From contig CM065884.1 of assembly GCA_033439255.1 (NCBI GenBank), positions 868,001 through 932,000 of the forward strand: a DNA stretch of 64,000 nt, given 5' to 3'. This DNA is from Hericium rajendrae (Eukaryota; Basidiomycota; Agaricomycetes; Russulales; Hericiaceae). This document shows, in pieces, positions 1 to 11,685 of this stretch; position 1 is the stretch's first letter; each line of letters opens with the position of its first letter. The position numbers were made by a program, and so were the translations under genes. The notes below the pieces were generated by a model that saw only the letters and a program-made list of their open reading frames with translations, did no database searches and had not been told where the DNA came from.

Positions 1-259
1 TGGTGGCGGAATGCAAGACGCGTCGAGACGCGCACGCGCAACGACGCGTTCATGACATAATCCATGCACGTGCGAACACCTAATGCTGCCCTCGTCATGC
101 TTGTCTTCCAGCGTCTTCCTTGCACTGCGCCGCGGCTGGCAGACCGCCTCTTGAAACACCTTGCATTGCGGAGGACTGGGGCTGTGCTTTCGGCGTTGTG
201 TCGTCCCACTTTTCACCTATTTTTCTTTTGTCCCAGCACCCTGAAGCAGCTGGCTGATC

Positions 260-1778
260 ATGAAGGCAAACCAGGAGCTGACCGTCTATAACTGGACGGA
301 GGACACGCTCGTCTTTCACTCCACAGATGACCTGGACCATGCACTTGAGCCTCGCACCTCAATCAACGTGGAATCGACGCGCAACTTCACGCTCTCCCCA
401 TTCAAAGAGAAATACGCGTACGATTTTGAGTCGACTGAGGGCGTGAAGGGGCTGGGAATGTTTGGCCAAAAGTACGATGTAAGACTGAAGAAGCGCGGGG
501 CGGCTTTCCTTCAGGCGATGGTCTCCCAAGAGTGTCCATGGAGGATATATCGTCGAAGGTACGTGTAACATTGGTTGAAACTGAGAATTGGACTCAATTG
601 TCCTTGTGTCAGCTCTCGAGGAAACGCCAGAATGTTCTCATCTTCTCAAAGAGAAATCTGGCGTCCTTCTTGTCTGAGATTCCAGATTCACTTGCACTGT
701 CTGCTGTCTGTCTTCCAGGTATGTTTACCATGTTTACTGACTTGAGAGCTTCAATCATGACCTCATTTCCGGATAGGTACCCATGATACGTTCGTTCGTC
801 TTATCTCTCAATTTTGACATGCGATACTCAGACACACCGCAGCATGGCATTTTACGGATGGCCGATGAGCCAGTGTCAGGCCGAAGATACGCATCTCGCC
901 GTGCAACTTAAGAACCGGGATTCGCGTTCTGGACATCCGCCTGGCCGTCAAGGAAGGCCAATTGATATCTTACCATGGCCAATACCCAGAACGCACGCCA
1001 TTCATCTCCATTCTCCACGACCTTTACGCCGTTCTTGACTGACCCTGCCTCTTCCCGCGAAACCATCGTCGTCTCCATCAAGCAGGAAGACTACGACGAC
1101 ACGCCCGGGGACATCTTTTCGCGCACCGTGCGTGAAGAGATCGAAGCAAGTGAGGGCGGGCTGGGCATGTGGTATCTCGCGAACAAGATCCCGCTGCTGG
1201 GCGAGGTGCGCGGCAAAGCAATCATGTTCAGTCGGTTCGGCGGGACGGCGCCGAGTGGCCCAACGCGCTCGAGGGCATGGGCATCCACCCGACGACGTGG
1301 CCGGACAGCGAGAAGCAGGCCTTCTCCTGGGAGCTCAAGAACACGCTCGTGCGCACGCAGGACTGGTACCACATCTCGTCGTTCCTGGACATCCCCGAGA
1401 AGGTCCAGCTCGCGATCGCGCTTACTGATCCCACCGCCTGTGACGGAGCCCCCGATCCCGGTGCTCTCGATCACGTATTTCTCCGCGTCGTCGTTCCCGC
1501 TCGCGGCGCCGTCGGTCATCTCGACGGGCTTTGGGTGGCCGAGCATTGGGCTCGGCGTGGAAGGGGTGAATAGCCAGATTGGCCGCTGGCTGCTCGATAT
1601 GCTGAGCGACGGGTCGAAATCGCAAGGCGTAGGGACTTGCGGCCTGACGGATGGGCCCAAGATTCGCGGATGGACGTTAATGGATTTCTACATGGAGCCT
1701 TTTGGGTCTGACGTTGTTCCATTGCTGGTGGAGTGCAATTTTCGTGGTCGGACCAACGAGGAGGGATGGGCACAGTAA
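260..1778 (+). CDS. PI-PLC X-domain-like phosphodiesterase, frame-broken
   Basis: Phosphatidylinositol-specific phospholipase C-like (bacterial-type X domain) protein; the family cleaves or binds phosphoinositide-type phosphodiesters. Start at 260 gives an N-terminal region before the catalytic fold. I place introns at 559-620, 719-776 and 790-842; the last two rebuild the motif LPGTHDTMAFYGWP, whose first His codon (782-784) is the expected catalytic His. The second His lies in QLISYHGQYP (codon 974-976). Further family motifs are IPLLGEVRGKAIMFSRF (about 1184-1245), GMGIHPTTWPDS (about 1277-1312) and the C-terminal PLLVECNFRGR. These conserved stretches lie in different frames: about +1 near 910, +1 near 1028, -1 near 1250 and +1 near 1420. 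No intron fits those breaks, so either sequence errors or recent pseudogenisation. Family call is strong; enzymatic activity is not shown. Confidence 0.85.
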
Positions 1779-3183
1779 TACCAACGACCCATGAACACTT
1801 TAAGACTTGACCTTGCATCTTGACTTATTGCTGGAGCTTGTATTTCCTGTACACACACGGATCGATATACTGTACAGTAGATTTGGATGGTTCCACTTGG
1901 CCTTCACTACAGCCCATACATACGACAGGTGGCCACTCGGGACAAAGTTCGTGCAGACAGTGAGCACTATGCAACATTAACTGTGCGTTGTGCTAGATCG
2001 TGCTGCCCATTGCAAGAACCCATCCCTGCAGCCCTGTGGTCTCTTTGAACGGTGATTATACACGCTTATTTAGTGTTTTCCGGATAGAAGACTAACACGA
2101 TCAAAACACGATCGTGACCACTGACAGGTTGCATAGATGGGTCAGTTGGCCGACTAACGTTTCCTTCCTATCTGCCATTCCCAATCTGCAAGCCATCATA
2201 ATCCTAAGATGGACCCTACCTAGTTCCTCAATGAAGCACGATGGCGAACATGGTATGCAATTTTCTGTCGAGCGATCGCTGTGAACAGTGTTGATTCTTT
2301 TATTTCAAGTCGTCCCATTTCCCGTTGCGTTAGCGTCCAACGTGCACAGCAAGCCATCTTGAGGTCCATCACGTCGATTCGGTGTCCATCATCATCATGC
2401 TTTCACCCTATTTCGCTTCACTGACGACATGGACAGCACATCGATGTTTTTGGATAGGAAGAATCGGGCCACTGATTGGCTAATTTCATAGGCACTGCAC
2501 GGTTGGATGATGTGGAATGGGGCAGGGAAAGCAGCTCGATGAAATGTCTGGAGACCTAGGTGTTCGATTGTGCAGCGATGGTGCTTCCGAGTCCATCCTT
2601 TAACAGCCTCCAACGCCTCGTCTTCTATTTCCAGCCTGCCAAGTCTCTCATTCCCCTGGGCGAGAAAGTCCATATGGCAGATGTCACGGTTCGTCTGACT
2701 TGTTGTTCTCTTATGCTTCCAGCCGTATGGGTTGATCCGAGCTCATCGTCCGGATCGGAGAATGCTGTCTCGCGTTCCACGGTCGTATGCGACGACCGGC
2801 AATAGAAGGAAATTGTTTTTCTACCGATAAGACACGGAGCATCTATCGCGTCCGCTCTTGTCGCAGCTTCGCGTAGCTCCATCGCAACTTGTATGGAGCA
2901 GCACTCCCAAAATCTCAACCTTGCCAGGGCCGAGCGATGGTACTTCCGGTATCCCCGAGTCAGGTGAGTAATTCATGTATTCCAAGTTCGTGAAGATGCA
3001 TGTTTTTACTAGTCGGTTTCCGGCGGGCGCGGCGGATATCAACGTCTTCCGCTATATATCCAACCGCCAGCAAGTTCAACTCTTCAAACACTATCTAAAC
3101 GCCGCTGCACATCCTCTATAATCTACAGCACGGCATATCTACCCACCATCTAAATCCATCTCTACTATCTACAGTCTACATCA
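1779..3183. other. intergenic, no supported gene
   Basis: About 1.4 kb without a convincing gene. Short open frames on both strands (for example 2395-2918 on the minus strand) lack family motifs or splice structure. The last 150 bases hold the promoter and pyrimidine-rich leader of the gene at 3184. Confidence 0.6.
3053..3060 (+). promoter_or_regulatory. TATA-like box upstream of F-box-like gene
   Basis: The sequence TATATATC lies 124 bases before the ATG at 3184, followed by a long CT-rich leader (about 3095-3180), the usual layout of a fungal core promoter. Inferred from position only. Confidence 0.45.
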
Positions 3184-4089
3184 ATGGATCGTTTCCCCGT
3201 CGAGATCTTCCGCATCATCTTCTCCTTCGCATGCACCGACGACGGCACAGCAGGCCGCGCCCTTTCCCTCGTCTCCCGCTGGACACATGCTGCCTCGCTT
3301 CCGTATCAGCTCCAATCCCTCTGCACCAACAGCCCCGCACAGATCGTCGCCCTCGCGCACATGCTCGAGCGGCGCCCCGACCCCGCCCGCCAGCCCGTGC
3401 GCGTCCTCACGCTCACCCGCTGGCGTACGCTTTCGCACACATGGAACGGAAAAGACACCCAGCGGCTGTTCATCCCCGCCGCCGCCGTCGACACCGACAC
3501 GCTCGCGGACGGAAACCCAGAGCGCACGCGCGAGGTCGCCAACGCCGTTGAACGCGTCCTCCGCGCGGTCGCGCACACGCTGGAGGCACTCACGCTGGAC
3601 CTCCCCTCGTTCGTCAGCCACCCGCGCGCACTCGTCCCCGTGCCCTTCCCTGCGCTGCGCGAGCTGCACATCGCGCGCCTCAACGTCGCGTGGGCGCAAT
3701 ACTCGGATAGCCCGCCTGCGTGCCATCTGCCCGCGCTAACGAGCTTGCAGATCGATGCTTCGGGGTTCGGCGGGGATGTGCGGAGTGCCATGCTGCTCAA
3801 GGACGTGCCCTCCATCGCGCCCGCGCTAGAGAATCTGCGACTCACCGGAGTCATACTTGGCATAAGCCTCATTGAGGCACTCCGACACCTTGTGTATGCT
3901 GCAGATCCTGAAGGCAGTTCGGTCTTCTCATCCCTGCGGGTCGTGCTTACGGTTGCGCCGCCGTGGGATTTGTTCGCGCACCATGCCATGTTGGAGGATG
4001 GCTTTGATAGGGCGTTGTTTGAGTTGAAGGATTTGATATTGCGAGATGAGAGGCGGAGGGTCGTCCTGCTTCGGGATTCTGATGCATGA
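3184..4089 (+). CDS. F-box-like agaricomycete protein
   Basis: Uninterrupted 301-residue single-exon protein. The N-terminus, FPVEIFRIIFSFACTDDG followed by ALSLVSRWTHAASLPYQLQ, fits the F-box-like pattern (hydrophobic-P-x-E-hydrophobic, then a cluster of Leu/Val/Ser) common in large agaricomycete families. The rest is a helical, leucine-rich body with LPSF and LHIARLNV segments resembling irregular leucine-rich repeats that such proteins use to bind substrates. If functional it would be an SCF-type ubiquitin ligase adaptor in cytoplasm or nucleus; this is inference. It has no frame breaks, unlike both neighbouring genes. GC-rich codon use matches a normal expressed gene. Confidence 0.75.
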   Translation: MDRFPVEIFRIIFSFACTDDGTAGRALSLVSRWTHAASLPYQLQSLCTNSPAQIVALAHMLERRPDPARQPVRVLTLTRWRTLSHTWNGKDTQRLFIPAAAVDTDTLADGNPERTREVANAVERVLRAVAHTLEALTLDLPSFVSHPRALVPVPFPALRELHIARLNVAWAQYSDSPPACHLPALTSLQIDASGFGGDVRSAMLLKDVPSIAPALENLRLTGVILGISLIEALRHLVYAADPEGSSVFSSLRVVLTVAPPWDLFAHHAMLEDGFDRALFELKDLILRDERRRVVLLRDSDA

Positions 4090-4342
4090 CTCTACTTGGC
4101 AACGGTTGATTGTATGCCGCCGTATATACAACCTGGTATTATGCAGGAGGCACTGGACGGCATATCTCACAGGCCATCTGATTCATAATGCAAAATGATA
4201 GGGGAGATAGGCGCACAGATTCACCAAATGGCAGCAGTCACTAGTGAGGTCTGGTGAGGAAAATATATGGCCTACCGTGTAAAAGCGTAGAGAGTCAGTC
4301 GGTGCTTTGAGGGCTAAAAATATTTACTATCATCAGCACTTC

Positions 4343-4415
4343 TGATCCGACCCTGGCTCGAACAGAGGACCTTCTGTGTGTTAGACGATGTGATAACCAA
4401 CTACGTCATCGGACT
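4343..4415 (-). tRNA. tRNA-Val(AAC)-like, degenerate or error-bearing
   Basis: Read on the minus strand there is a good B box (GGTCCTCTGTTCGAGCC), a T stem that pairs CTCTG with CAGGG, and an anticodon loop CTAACAC giving anticodon AAC, with a D-arm AGTTGGTTATCACAT like fungal tRNA-Val. Problems: the 5' anticodon stem is one base short, the D stem has a C-A mismatch and the outer two acceptor pairs do not match well. It is either a tRNA pseudogene or a true gene damaged by base errors, in line with the indels seen elsewhere in the window. Confidence 0.6.
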
Positions 4416-4521
4416 GCTTTTGATTTGAAAAACGTATTCTATTAGAGTGCTCAACACGCACGAGTCGCGAACCGGTGCCAGCGTCTTTCCTCGCCGCTCT
4501 TCAGACCTACTTCTGCCGCTC

Positions 4522-5656
4522 ATGGTCATCCATCCCCTACTGGCAGTGTCTCGTCTGAACAACCGCGGACATCATATGCTTCCTCCAGAGCTCATACAGG
4601 AAATCATAGCTGTCGCACTGGGCCAGTTCTCATATGAATGTGTGGTGACACCGGACGTAGCAAATCTTGACTTTCTCTTGACTCTCCTTCACGTCTCGTA
4701 TCTATTCCGGGAGTGCACTGTAAACCTGTTGAATGTCGTCTTCCGAGATTCCTTTCGAAGTGAAAGGGGCGGAAGGTCAGTATCGTTCTGTTTTCTACTC
4801 GATTTTGCTCATATTTTTTAGGATAATTGACAACCCGAAACCGTCGGTCGCCGTCATGCTTCGCCTCTCCAAGATTGCGCACCAGTCCCCGAATCTTTTT
4901 CCAAGAATGCACTTCTGAGCTGCTCGAGAACCCGGCCTTGCAATACCCACGTTCTTCCCTATCCCGTCTGTCGATGCACTACCTCAGCAACATCACCCGC
5001 GCCAACCTCGTGCTGACGGGTAACCGGGATGATCTCTTCGATAATGTCTTCACGAATGACGATATCCAAATCGCGATGAAGCATTATCTGGAGATCCCCT
5101 TCCGGTCTCAGGGTTGCGCTTGCAGGGAAGATTATGGAGGAATTCGTTGGAAGATGTAGTGTGTGGATGCGGCGTGGGTGTTATTGTCCTGGAGTTTGAT
5201 TTCGTCCAACTAATCCATGCTTTCTAGTACGATTAATCAAGACCACATCGCTCCATGCTCGGACGATCTATAATGTGCTGGCCTTCACACATGCCTTCTG
5301 GTCTGTGAGTACATTTTGATCTAGTTCTCATCGTCTTCAAATCGTGATCTTGATCCTTTAGCGCATTGGAGAGGACATCGTTTTCGTTCAAAGACAAATA
5401 TTTCAGCACTGCGGATATTGTGTGCTGTTGGCACGCCGAGATGCAAAAGCTGATTCCCTTCAAGCGACCCGAGATTAGCGAGGCAGAACTCAAGCAGACC
5501 GGTTTCTTTGAATGCTTGGATCTCGTCAAGTCGGTGAGCGAGGAGGAGGAGAAGTATTTCGGCATCCGCAAGGGTGTAACGGATTTGTTGAAGACTCAGT
5601 TTTCGGCGCAGGAGCACGAGAAGTACTTCTCCTGGGATTTTCAATCTCAGGTTTGA
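4522..5656 (+). CDS. F-box-like hypothetical protein, probably frame-broken
   Basis: Multi-exon gene of an unnamed family. The N-terminus after the second possible start (4576), MLPPELIQEIIAVAL, then LLTLLHVSYLFRECTVNLL, resembles the opening of the genes at 13935, 15464 and 40556, suggesting a distant paralogue. A short intron (about 4775-4820) joins to IIDNPKPSVAVMLRLSKIAH; the reading frame then slips near 4900 (run of T) into ECTSELLENPALQYPRSS. A later intron (about 5304-5360, GTGAGT..TTTAG) leads to the last exon, an acidic helical domain with EAELKQTGFFECLDL and SVSEEEEKYFG, ending at 5656. The middle part (5100-5220) is uncertain. Function unknown; F-box-like adaptor role is inference. 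Confidence 0.5.
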
Positions 5657-6409
5657 TTCGGACCCGACTGTTCACTCCAAATGCTTTCTATCGCTTCTCT
5701 TCCATGGTTCTTGCCATACTTTATGTTGTGTTGTACATTACTCCTTGTATGTTACTCCTTGTATACCCCCACGCGTTGCATGTCCATCACTTGAGTTTTA
5801 TATGCTCTAGCTGCCAATGTTTCCCATGCATGTTATATACTATGACACAGTCCTACGCTGACCATTTGACGCAGAGCCCTCGATGTGTGGAGTCCCGATC
5901 AGAATTTCGGTCCCGAGCGAGGTGAGTGTCAGGCAGGAAGATTAAGATGGGCTACTATCTGACCATCACTCGTGGGTCGTGGCCCATGACGTGGTTGACA
6001 GATTACGCTCATCTTGACGCTCACTTACGCTTCTCGGGAGTATGCAGTTACTTTGCGGCGACTCGTCGGGGGTCAACGTTAATCAACTGAGGTGCGTCTT
6101 GCCTCAGGTATTTGGGAATTACCATTTTGATCACTGTTGATCTGACAGAAGGTCCTCCACAGATTGTGCATGCGTGCGTTGGATTTTGTCGACCAAGATC
6201 CCACAGGGATATTCATTCCGTTTGCTCTGGCAGGCCATATCAGAATGTTCGGGGCCGCACGCAAGCCTCGGAACTGCTTTTCAGCAGGGCCAGCCTTGCT
6301 TCATTACGCGGTCTGACTGCCAATCTCAGCACATATATCCTCACCCATCGTGCAGCCAGTCGCAACCCGAAAAGCGGCGCCGCGCGCCCTTTCGTCCCCG
6401 CACCCCACC
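5657..6409. other. intergenic, no supported gene
   Basis: About 750 bases of AT-richer DNA. Open frames here have no motif or homologous start; the last part is the leader of the DUF6593 gene. Confidence 0.6.
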
Positions 6410-7144
6410 ATGGACTTGTACCTCGTCCCGAACGACCCGCTGCATACGACGCTCGTCTCCGCGAACGGTGTCGCGCACTATCAGGTGCGCACGTCGCGTC
6501 CGCTGTCCTCGCTGCGCGCGTGCACGACGCGCATCCAGCGGCCTGCGGACACGGAGGCGGAGAGCATCGTCGGCGAGGTCACGTGGGGACCGTCTCGGGC
6601 AAAGGCCGTCGTGAAGAGCGCGCTGTTCAATGTCCCCGGCGGACATGGGCAGGGGTATGGGCATGAGCGCGAGGTGCGCGTGAAGGATCTGCTGTGGAAG
6701 GAGGGCCCGTTCGAGAGGTGAGTGTGGCGCGCGGGTTGGTGGTGCGGGGCTCACGCGATACCAGGTCGCGGTATTTCGTGGGTGACGATACGGAGACGTA
6801 CAAGTGGAAATTTACAAAGGGCATGGGATTCCAGGTATGCGGCAAACACCTGCTTGCGCGTTGATTTCGTTGCTAATGTGCGGCGCGTAGCTAATCCACA
6901 TAACGACGTCCTCGGTGAAGGCGTTCTATAACCCCGCTCTCAAGTACGTCGCAGAAGGCATGTTCAGGGCATGCTGAAGACGTGCCTGCGCATCCACCCG
7001 TCCTGCGTGCTGGATATTGACATCATCGTGCTCACATTTATTATCATGGAGAAGAAGCGACGTGACAACCTCGACGAGGACAACATCGCGTCCGCGCATG
7101 ATGAAGAGCCTGTAGAGGCTGGGACGGAGGCGGGAGGTGGGTAG
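6410..7144 (+). CDS. DUF6593-domain protein
   Basis: The ATG at 6410 opens MDLYLVPNDPLHTTLVS, a characteristic start of the basidiomycete DUF6593 family (function unknown). Next come IQRPADTEAESIVGEVTWG and, after an intron near 6719-6765, RYFVGDDTETYKWKF; a further intron near 6835-6889 precedes LIHITTSSVKAFYNPALK. The C-terminal strand LDIDIIVLTFIIMEKKRRD is typical. A missing base near 6973 (GGG run) shifts the frame between AEGMFRG and MLKTCLRIHP; without that slip the protein is complete and about 190 residues long. Family members are small soluble proteins, often in many copies in mushroom genomes. Function remains open. Confidence 0.8.
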
Positions 7145-7663
7145 GGCGCGCGTAGAGCTCAGATTCCTTTTGTTTTTCTTCTGGGTTTTTGGTTGGATGA
7201 TTATACTTTCCTTGGGCTTGGCACTGGGACTCCTACAATGAGGCGATTTGACTTCACAGCAGGCGGATGATGCCAAGGGCCCAAAGCACAGTCATTTGTC
7301 GGCAAGGTACACAGGCTGACTCCATTGCTTGCAGCCTTTCGATTGATCGCTGCAGCTTGCAGCTTGGCAGAACGATCGCAGTCGCCCATTACTACGCGTT
7401 TGGGGAAATGTGGGTCCGGCCTCGGCATCGTCCCGAGCGTCTTCCAATGAATTCGTCGATTGCTTCTCACTTGCACCTGCATCGTGGTGGGTCATTCAGG
7501 GTAAACTCAGGGTTCCAGATGATCCAGCGCCTGTTGTGTTTGTAGGACTCAGTTGCCTTATAATCGATTGATTCCAGGATCGGGAACATTGGATTCACTT
7601 GAGCTCGAACCTCTTTGACTGTTTTGACACTTGCTTTATACCTTTCTGACAGGTAGTACATCC
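7145..7663. other. intergenic, promoter of GMC gene
   Basis: About 520 bases with no supported gene; contains the 5' region of the GMC oxidoreductase. Confidence 0.55.
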
Positions 7664-10600
7664 ATGATGTTCACTAAAACACTTGACAAGGTGGCAGGAA
7701 ATACGTTTGACTATGTTATAATAGGTCAGGACTTCCATCTTTCCGGCCCGGATCATTCATTGACACTCATTGTATCCAGGTGGAGGCGTATGTCCTAGCT
7801 CAGTTGCACATCCATGGCTTCTGTCTGACCGTACATTCGCGCATATAGACTGCAGGCCTCGTGCTGGCGTCTCGTCTCACCGAGGATCCAGATGTCGCGG
7901 TCTGCGTCTTAGAAGCCGGGCCCGACCACGGAGACGACAAGAGACTTTGTATGTCTACTATCATGGCTCGATCCGACTTCCGCACCATTGATGTACATTT
8001 ATTCCGTCAGCGGCGCCAGGGCATTATGGCTTCAATCTAGCGAATCCTCAGTATGACTACGCATTCACGACGGTCCGTGGTTAATCTTGATCGCAAGTAT
8101 ATATTGTGCTGTATCTTGGTGCTCTGCAGGTTCCGCAGAACCATAGCGACGGCAATGTCGCATTGTGGCCGCGGTATGCTCGCTTCAGCTTTCTTTGCTG
8201 GTATAATGTTCAATTCTTTGCAGGGGAAAGGACTGGGCGGCAGCTCGTTGCTGAATTTCTACACATGGAACAGACCCTCTGTGGAAGACATAAATGGTGT
8301 GCTTCTTCATTTGCTTGTGAATGTCTTATTTAACTGTGGACCGCTTGTCAGCCATCGAAGAACTGGGAAACTCTGGATGGAATTGGGAGCGATTCCTCAA
8401 ATACTCGAATAAGAGCGAGATGTGCGTCGTGGCGACAATTAAGAGTTTTTTCTGTCTGATTTGGATCATTACAGATTTGTGCCACCTTCGAGCCAGGTCG
8501 CCACTGCAGACCGTCTAACCTGGGACCCGAAATACCACGGCTTTGATGGTAATTTCATGAACCTTCGCTGCCCGTGATCGACGATTCATCTCATGATATT
8601 TGTATAGGTCCGATAGAGACGGGGTTCGTCACTGGTCGGTCAGGCTGGGAACTCTTGTTTCAAGATGTAGGTCCTGCTTGCCCTTCTCAGGAATCGATGC
8701 GCTGAAAGTAACTTTTCAGACTCTAAATGGGATGGGCGTACCGACTGGCGAGGATGCTGTGCGTTGTTTAATCTCAGTTTTTGCGCCCCTTCTGATACCC
8801 TAAGTCAGAACTCAGGTCAGGTAGGTAACCTTCAGCTGGACCGATTGGCGGACAGTGAATCACGGCTCCATCATCGCAGGCAAGCGGGACGTTCTCCGTC
8901 CTGTGTTCCATCAATCCGAGGACCAATTTGCGCTCAGACGCAACAGTGGGTATATGAAATATGTTCTTTCTGGATCTGAGCTGAACTTCTCGAGGACAGG
9001 CATACCTCAAGAAGGCGGAGGGTAGAGAAAATCTGACCATCCTCACAGAAGCCATTGTGTCCAGAATCCTCTCTTCCGATAGGGAAAAAGGAAATGTCAA
9101 CGTTGTGGCGACTGGTGTCGAGTTTCTGCACGGCGGAAAGAAACACCAAGTCGGTGTGAAGCGCGAGGTTCTATTGTGTGCCGGGTATGTAAGCTGTCAC
9201 CTCTTCCCCTTCGCCGAATCTCATCATCTTGTATAGCGCAATTCAATCGCCACAGCTGCTCGAGCTGTCCGGCATCGGCGACCCCGCCGTACTGCAGAAG
9301 ATCGGTGTCCCAGTCAAAGTGCCACTTCCGGGAGTTGGGGCTAATGTCCAGGAGCATACGGCCATTGCTCTGAGTTACGGTGCGACCGATCTTTGTCTGA
9401 TTATATGCGCAGCTTACGCATCATCTGATGTATAGAGCTAAAAGACCCCGATAGGTTTCAGAGTCTTGATGCCCTGCACGATCCCGCCACGTACAAGGAA
9501 CAGGCTCAACTGCTGTAGGTATCCCATATACTCTTCGCTTGCTCGGATACTAACTTTTCCATCTTTACAGGACCGAAGGCAAAGGGAGTCTCATGACCCT
9601 CGGTGCTCTGTCCTACTTCATGCTCCCGCTCAAGACCATCTCCTCGCGCGCCGCGGAGCTCATCGCAGCACAAGAAGTGAAATTAAGTGCGCGGAAACCG
9701 TCGCTAAGTCCGTCGCTGAAGCGACAGTACGAGATCCGCATGCGCGATCTCAAGCGCGGGGCCACGACGCTGGAATGCGCCACGGCGCCGTTGTTTGCGA
9801 GCCGGCCGAGTGAGTGCGAGTGGTCTGGTCGCAGGGGGTGCTGATGTATGGGTGCTTGTTCAGACCCGCCGGAGCCGGGGAAGAAGTATGCGTCTTTGTT
9901 TGCGATGACCAACCACCCGTGGTCGAGAGGGACAATCGTCAGTGCCTCGTAAGTTCCGTTTCTCGTGGCTGATATGCACCGCAGCACGCCGTGTCTACCG
10001 ATCCTACAGTTCCGCCTGCGATCAACCCCCATTTATTCGAGGATAATTTCGGTGCGTTTCTTGTCGACATGGCGTTTTGTCGATGGCCAAACGCCTGCGC
10101 AGACTTGGCGACAATGCTTGAGCTGGTGAAGTACATCGGACAGTCCCTCAACATGAGCCTTTCAGCTCCTGTTTCGGTGCGTTGTGCTGCGTTATCGGGT
10201 AGATCCAATGCTGATATTGCGGTCATAGGCCGCGAGATTAATCCTGGTCCGGATGTGCAGAGCGACGACGATTTGGAAACCTGGATCAAGAAGTACAGTG
10301 GCACTGCCTCCCGTGCGATTCTGCTTTGCCTTCAAACAACGCCGCCTTGCTGACCTCTCGAGCAGATACCGGCTGGTTCCTGCTCGATGCTTCCGAGAGA
10401 GCTGGACGGGGTCGTTGATCCGAAGCTTAAGGTCTACGGCACGGAGAACATCCGCGTCGTTGATCTGTCAGTGCTTCCGATTCAAATTGCTAGCCATGCG
10501 CAGAGTGAGGAATGCTTTTCCTCGGGTTGTTGCATTTCTGAGTTTATTTTATGTCACAGCTTTTGTGTATGCTCTTGCTGAACAGGGTACGTTTTGTATC

Positions 10601-10680
10601 GATCATATGGAGAGTTCGAAACTACTCACGAGATTCTTTGTCCATAAACAGCGGCAGATATCATCAAGGGAAATATATAG
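7664..10680 (+). CDS. GMC-family FAD oxidoreductase
   Basis: Glucose-methanol-choline flavoprotein, about 590 residues over at least fifteen exons. Visible landmarks in order: FAD dinucleotide fold DYVIIGGG then TAGLVLASRLTEDPDV and VLEAG (about 7700-7925); GMC signature 1 GKGLGGSSLLNFYTWNRP (8224-8277); signature 2 GAIQSPQLLELSGIG (about 9238-9285); C-terminal GSCSMLPRELDGVVDP and VLPIQIASHAQ, whose His is the expected catalytic one. Ends AADIIKGN at 10680. No signal peptide is visible, so it may be intracellular, like many alcohol or choline oxidase types; the substrate cannot be told. One extra base near 10372 breaks frame just before GSCSM. The middle (8815-8990) has an intron arrangement I could not settle. 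Members supply hydrogen peroxide or oxidise alcohols in fungal metabolism. Confidence 0.88.
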
Positions 10681-11685
10681 CGGTTATGGATTCCATGTTA
10701 GACCATTGATGATTTCAACGAATGTGCGGTATGATCTTACATCTAATCGGTTTATCTGCTCGATAAAATGCTCAATGAAATGTGGTGAGCTTTCATCGTG
10801 TGCCGCTCGATCGCGGCGGGAGTACGAGCTAGAAGGTCGGTCATGAATTTGCATTGCTGCTATGAACGGCGATAATCTGACAGATATATCCGCAATGCAT
10901 TACACGTCGGGTGAGTGTTTATTCTCCATTTTCAAGCCTTGGGACAAGCTCTGTACTGCTGAAAGCCCGGCGTCCGACACCAAGTATGCATGGTCGTGGA
11001 AGATACGATCATATGATTCATATCGACGGAGACAATTAAGACCCAATGGCAAACCGAGAGCCCTCGATTTACCATTGGCTCTTGAATCAAGATATCCAAA
11101 TGAGATTACTCATGAGATACTGGTTATACAATCCATCGCCGCGGTATCTCTGCATATCTGTTGGCCACAGGATTTGTGATGTTTAGATACCTGCGCGCTC
11201 CGTGATGTAGACTGTAAAAAGAATACCGGTCCGTCGGCGCGGGTGCTAATTTGTGGCTAAAGGCCACTGATAACGAAATATGTGGGAATGAAAGCTGATA
11301 CATATGGATGCACATGATGGCGAGGAGATGGTGCGAGTTTACGAGGAAATGAATGCGGACGGGCATGTGCGGGGATCGATGAGGAAGACACACACGTGAC
11401 GTCAGAGGACGCGCAGAACGCGCTAAGATCGCGCAAGCCATCCTCCTACCCCTTCCACGGTTCTTATAAAGCATTCCTTCCGTTCTGGCTTCCCATATCC
11501 TACGCCTTTCCCTCTACCACCAACTCCGACCACCAGCAAAGCTGTCGGCCTCGTTGTCCCTCGGTAGAGCTACATTCCGATTACAGCAGGTGAGCAAGCT
11601 GCAGCGTCACCCGATTGTGAATCGCTGACCCAATATATGCGTCCGTCAGATTTCCAGAGCTTTTCATACCGCTCGTATTGTAAAT
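10681..11685. other. intergenic with glutathione reductase promoter
   Basis: About 1 kb without a supported gene. It contains a CRE-type palindrome (11397-11404), a TATAAA (11465-11470) and a likely 5'-leader intron beginning GTGAGC near 11590 and ending CAG near 11650. Confidence 0.55.
11397..11404. promoter_or_regulatory. CRE/ATF-type palindrome TGACGTCA
   Basis: Perfect eight-base palindrome TGACGTCA, 282 bases before the glutathione reductase ATG and 60 bases before a TATAAA. This is the consensus for bZIP factors of the ATF/CREB group, which control oxidative-stress genes in fungi. Binding is inferred. Confidence 0.5.

Noticed and set aside
905-1778. Programmed frameshifting in PI-PLC and other genes
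   Set aside because: Breaks occur in many unrelated genes, in both directions and without slippery-site patterns; sequence error or decay explains them better.
1091-1818. Minus-strand frames over the PI-PLC gene
   Set aside because: Shadows of the plus-strand gene, which has both catalytic His motifs.
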